Positions 61,958 through 64,000 of a stretch of 64,000 nt of DNA are shown in pieces. Under the pieces are notes generated by a model. That model saw only the letters and a list, made by a program, of their open reading frames with translations. It made no database searches and was not told the DNA's origin. The stretch comes from an uncultured bacterium. Lineage in GTDB: Bacteria > Verrucomicrobiota > Verrucomicrobiia > CAIQCK01. The stretch spans positions 1-64,000 of the forward strand of contig CAIQCK010000036.1 in the NCBI GenBank assembly GCA_903870275.1, given 5' to 3'. Within the stretch, counting starts at the first letter, position 1. Every line of letters starts with the position of its first letter. The translations under genes were made by a program, and so were the position numbers.

Positions 61958-64000
61958 GCGGCATTGCCTACAGCGTGGCGGACGGTGTTTGCGTCCTCCG
62001 GCTCAACGCGCCGCCGGTCAACACGCTCACGCTGCCGTTGCTGGACGAACTTCGCGCGGCGATCCGGCAGGCGAACGCCGATGCGAACGTGCGCGGCATC
62101 GTCATTACCGGCACGCAGGAACACTTCAGCGCCGGCGCGGACGTAACCATGTTCCGCGACATCCAGAGCGACGCGGCCGCCATCCGCATTTCGCGAGTCT
62201 TTCAGGAGGCGTTTCAGGAAATCGAGGATTCCGCCAAGCCGGTAACGGCCGTCGTTGCGGGCAGGATGATGGGTGGCGCGCTGGAACTGGCGATGGCGTG
62301 CCACTCACGCGTTTGCACAGCCGGCACACAGTTCATCACGCCGGAGGTCAATCTTGGCATCAATCCCGGCGCAGGCGGCACGCAACGCCTGCCGCGGCTC
62401 ATCGGAGTCGAGGCCGCGCTGAAGATGCTGCTGACGGGCCAGCCGGTGAACGCGGACGAGGCGTTGAGGTTGGGTTTGGTGGATGCGGTTGGCAAAGCGG
62501 GCGAACGCTTCGAGCAAACTGTTGGAGTACAAGCTTCAGCTTGTTCCGTCACTCCGCAAAAGACGCGCGAGCGGTCCTTTGCAAACGTATCATTCGGTGA
62601 AGCGGAAAAGCTCGCTGCTCGTGCTCGGCCCGAACTCATCGCCGCTTCCGTCATTCTCGAATGCGTCCGCACAGGCGTCGAGCAGTCCTTCGGGGCCGGC
62701 CTGCGCGCGGAGCAGGAAGGTTTCGCCCGCTGCATGGCCACGCTCGCCACACGCAACAAGATCCACGTCTTCTTCGCGACCCGCGAGACCGCCAAGGCGC
62801 CCGATCTCGCTGGCGTGCCGTCCTTGCCCATTACACCCGTCGCTGTCATCGGGATGGGTTCGATGGGCGCGGGCATCGCGCAGGCGGTTTTACAGGCGAG
62901 TCTGCCAGTCGTGGCTCTGGACGAAAACGCCGCGGCCTTGGAGAAGGGCCAGCGGCGCATCCGCGAGTCGCTGGAGAAGCGCGTAGCGCAGGGCAAGCTC
63001 TCAGCCGAGCGACTCGCGGGGATGTTGGCGTCGCTCTCGACAACGAGCGATTGGGCCAAAATCGCCGGCGCACGTCTCGTGATCGAGGCGGTGTTTGAGG
63101 ATGTCGCCGTCAAACGCGCCGTCCTCGCCAACATCGAGCGCGCCGTCAGCGATGACGCCATCATCGCTTCCAACACCTCCACCATTTCGTTCGACGCGCT
63201 CGCCGAAGGGATGCGCCGGCCTCATCGACTGATTGGCCTGCATTTTTTCAACCCCGCCCACGCGATGCCGCTGCTGGAGATCATCCGTCACCGTGCTGCC
63301 GCGCCGGAGACGGTGGCCACGGCGCTGCGCTTTGCCAAGGCTATCCGCAAGACGCTGGTACTCATCCGCAACCGCGAAGGTTTTCTCGTCAACCGCATTT
63401 TCCTCCCGTATGTGAAAGAAGCGTTCTGGCTTTTGGAGGAGGGTGCGGAGGCGGAGGCAGTGGACCGCGCGATGGTCGAGTTCGGTTTCCCGATGGGGCC
63501 GCTGACGCTGATGGATATGGCGGGCAACGATATTTTCGTTCACGCCGACGTCGTGTTGACCAAAGCCTTTTCGCACCACGGCGCCACGCCGGCGCTGGTG
63601 ACGACGATGGTCGCGCGCGGCTTGCTCGGCCAGAAGAGCGGCGCGGGCGTTTATCTCTACGAGAAGGGCGGGCACACGCGGCATCCCAATCCGGCGATTC
63701 AGAAAATCATAGCCGAAGTTCAGCAACACGCCGGGAAATCCCCGCGCGTCATTAGCGCCGATGAGATCACGCAGCGACTCGTCCTGCGGATGGTGGCCGA
63801 GGCCCTGCGCGTAGTGGAGGAGGGCATCGCCCAGCGCGAGAGCGACGTGGACGCGGCGATGGTGCTCGGCACCGGTTTTCCCGACTGGCGGGGCGGTGTG
63901 CTGAAATACGCGCGGGACTTGGGCCTCGCCGGGGTGCGCAGGCAGTTGGAGAATCTGGCCAGCCGCTTCGGCGAACGTTTCACGCCGCCAAGCGGGATGA
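61954..64000 (+). CDS. Bifunctional enoyl-CoA hydratase / 3-hydroxyacyl-CoA dehydrogenase (cut by window end)
   Basis: The frame is open to the window edge, 682 codons so far. The N-terminal crotonase domain has the oxyanion segments EHFSAGADVTMF and AGRMMGGALELAMACH, and GINPGAGGTQRLPRLIG. Around residue 296 the NAD-binding motif VAVIGMGSMGAGIAQ begins the dehydrogenase, with SNTSTISFDALA and GLHFFNPAHAMPLLEII. The last region repeats the dehydrogenase C-terminal fold. This is the FadJ/FadB type of beta-oxidation. It follows the acyl-CoA ligase by 84 bases. VGVQASACSV near residue 191 comes from a tgtaagcttcagctt-like repeat at 62522-62548. Confidence 0.93.
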   Translation, partial: MSGIAYSVADGVCVLRLNAPPVNTLTLPLLDELRAAIRQANADANVRGIVITGTQEHFSAGADVTMFRDIQSDAAAIRISRVFQEAFQEIEDSAKPVTAVVAGRMMGGALELAMACHSRVCTAGTQFITPEVNLGINPGAGGTQRLPRLIGVEAALKMLLTGQPVNADEALRLGLVDAVGKAGERFEQTVGVQASACSVTPQKTRERSFANVSFGEAEKLAARARPELIAASVILECVRTGVEQSFGAGLRAEQEGFARCMATLATRNKIHVFFATRETAKAPDLAGVPSLPITPVAVIGMGSMGAGIAQAVLQASLPVVALDENAAALEKGQRRIRESLEKRVAQGKLSAERLAGMLASLSTTSDWAKIAGARLVIEAVFEDVAVKRAVLANIERAVSDDAIIASNTSTISFDALAEGMRRPHRLIGLHFFNPAHAMPLLEIIRHRAAAPETVATALRFAKAIRKTLVLIRNREGFLVNRIFLPYVKEAFWLLEEGAEAEAVDRAMVEFGFPMGPLTLMDMAGNDIFVHADVVLTKAFSHHGATPALVTTMVARGLLGQKSGAGVYLYEKGGHTRHPNPAIQKIIAEVQQHAGKSPRVISADEITQRLVLRMVAEALRVVEEGIAQRESDVDAAMVLGTGFPDWRGGVLKYARDLGLAGVRRQLENLASRFGERFTPPSGM

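Overview
The window is a high-GC bacterial chromosome segment. I read it as Verrucomicrobiota, probably the Pedosphaerales/Limisphaerales side. This is an inference from the mix of a sulfatase, parallel beta-helix proteins and Tat-exported sugar enzymes, a nuo operon starting at nuoB, an SSS symporter beside a UroD-like gene, and many dispersed palindromic repeats. No taxonomic marker search was possible.

Layout. 1-2330: 3' part of a 23S rRNA gene, a 5S rRNA gene and a strong terminator. 2336-9667: an AraC-type regulator divergent from a secreted alpha-galactosidase-like glycosidase, a secreted esterase, an SSS symporter and a UroD-family protein; this looks like a small carbohydrate-use locus. 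9801-11556: an unknown gene, a 21-bp tandem repeat inside an open frame, and a polysaccharide-export lipoprotein. 11833-26241: respiratory complex I genes nuoB to nuoN without nuoA, with one foreign-looking membrane-protein gene between nuoI and nuoJ. 26315-33884: VOC protein, an OB-fold/TonB-like secreted protein, a DEDD exonuclease, a cupin, then a minus-strand run def - membrane protein - hydrolase - ABC ATPase - ABC permease, and a small secreted protein. 34040-40382: an AddB/AddA-like helicase-nuclease pair. 40402-44930: an HEFTH protein, an Ala/Pro lipoprotein, a Tat-exported oxidoreductase, a GIY-YIG-like protein and a PIN/partner pair. 44927-53447: a second secreted carbohydrate locus (beta-helix fused to a GH76-like domain, beta-helix lipoprotein, esterase, sugar-isomerase-like Tat protein, sulfatase). 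53582-64000: PHP protein, CstA, an unknown gene, CinA, ThpR, a benzoate-CoA-ligase-family enzyme and a FadJ/FadB-type bifunctional enzyme that runs off the window.

The most unusual theme is repeats. At least eight palindromic or oligomeric families lie between genes, and several of the same style lie in frame inside conserved genes (nuoG, cinA, addB, probably fadJ), so that they add residues to core enzymes. Other points to check are the 21-bp/7-residue tandem repeat near 10.55 kb, the roughly 178-residue Ala/Pro/Lys extension on NuoD, the beta-helix-GH76 fusion, a duplicated cinA scrap near 56.93 kb, and a 16-codon ORF with a perfect Shine-Dalgarno coupled to the last gene. I saw no CRISPR array, prophage, transposase or tRNA gene.
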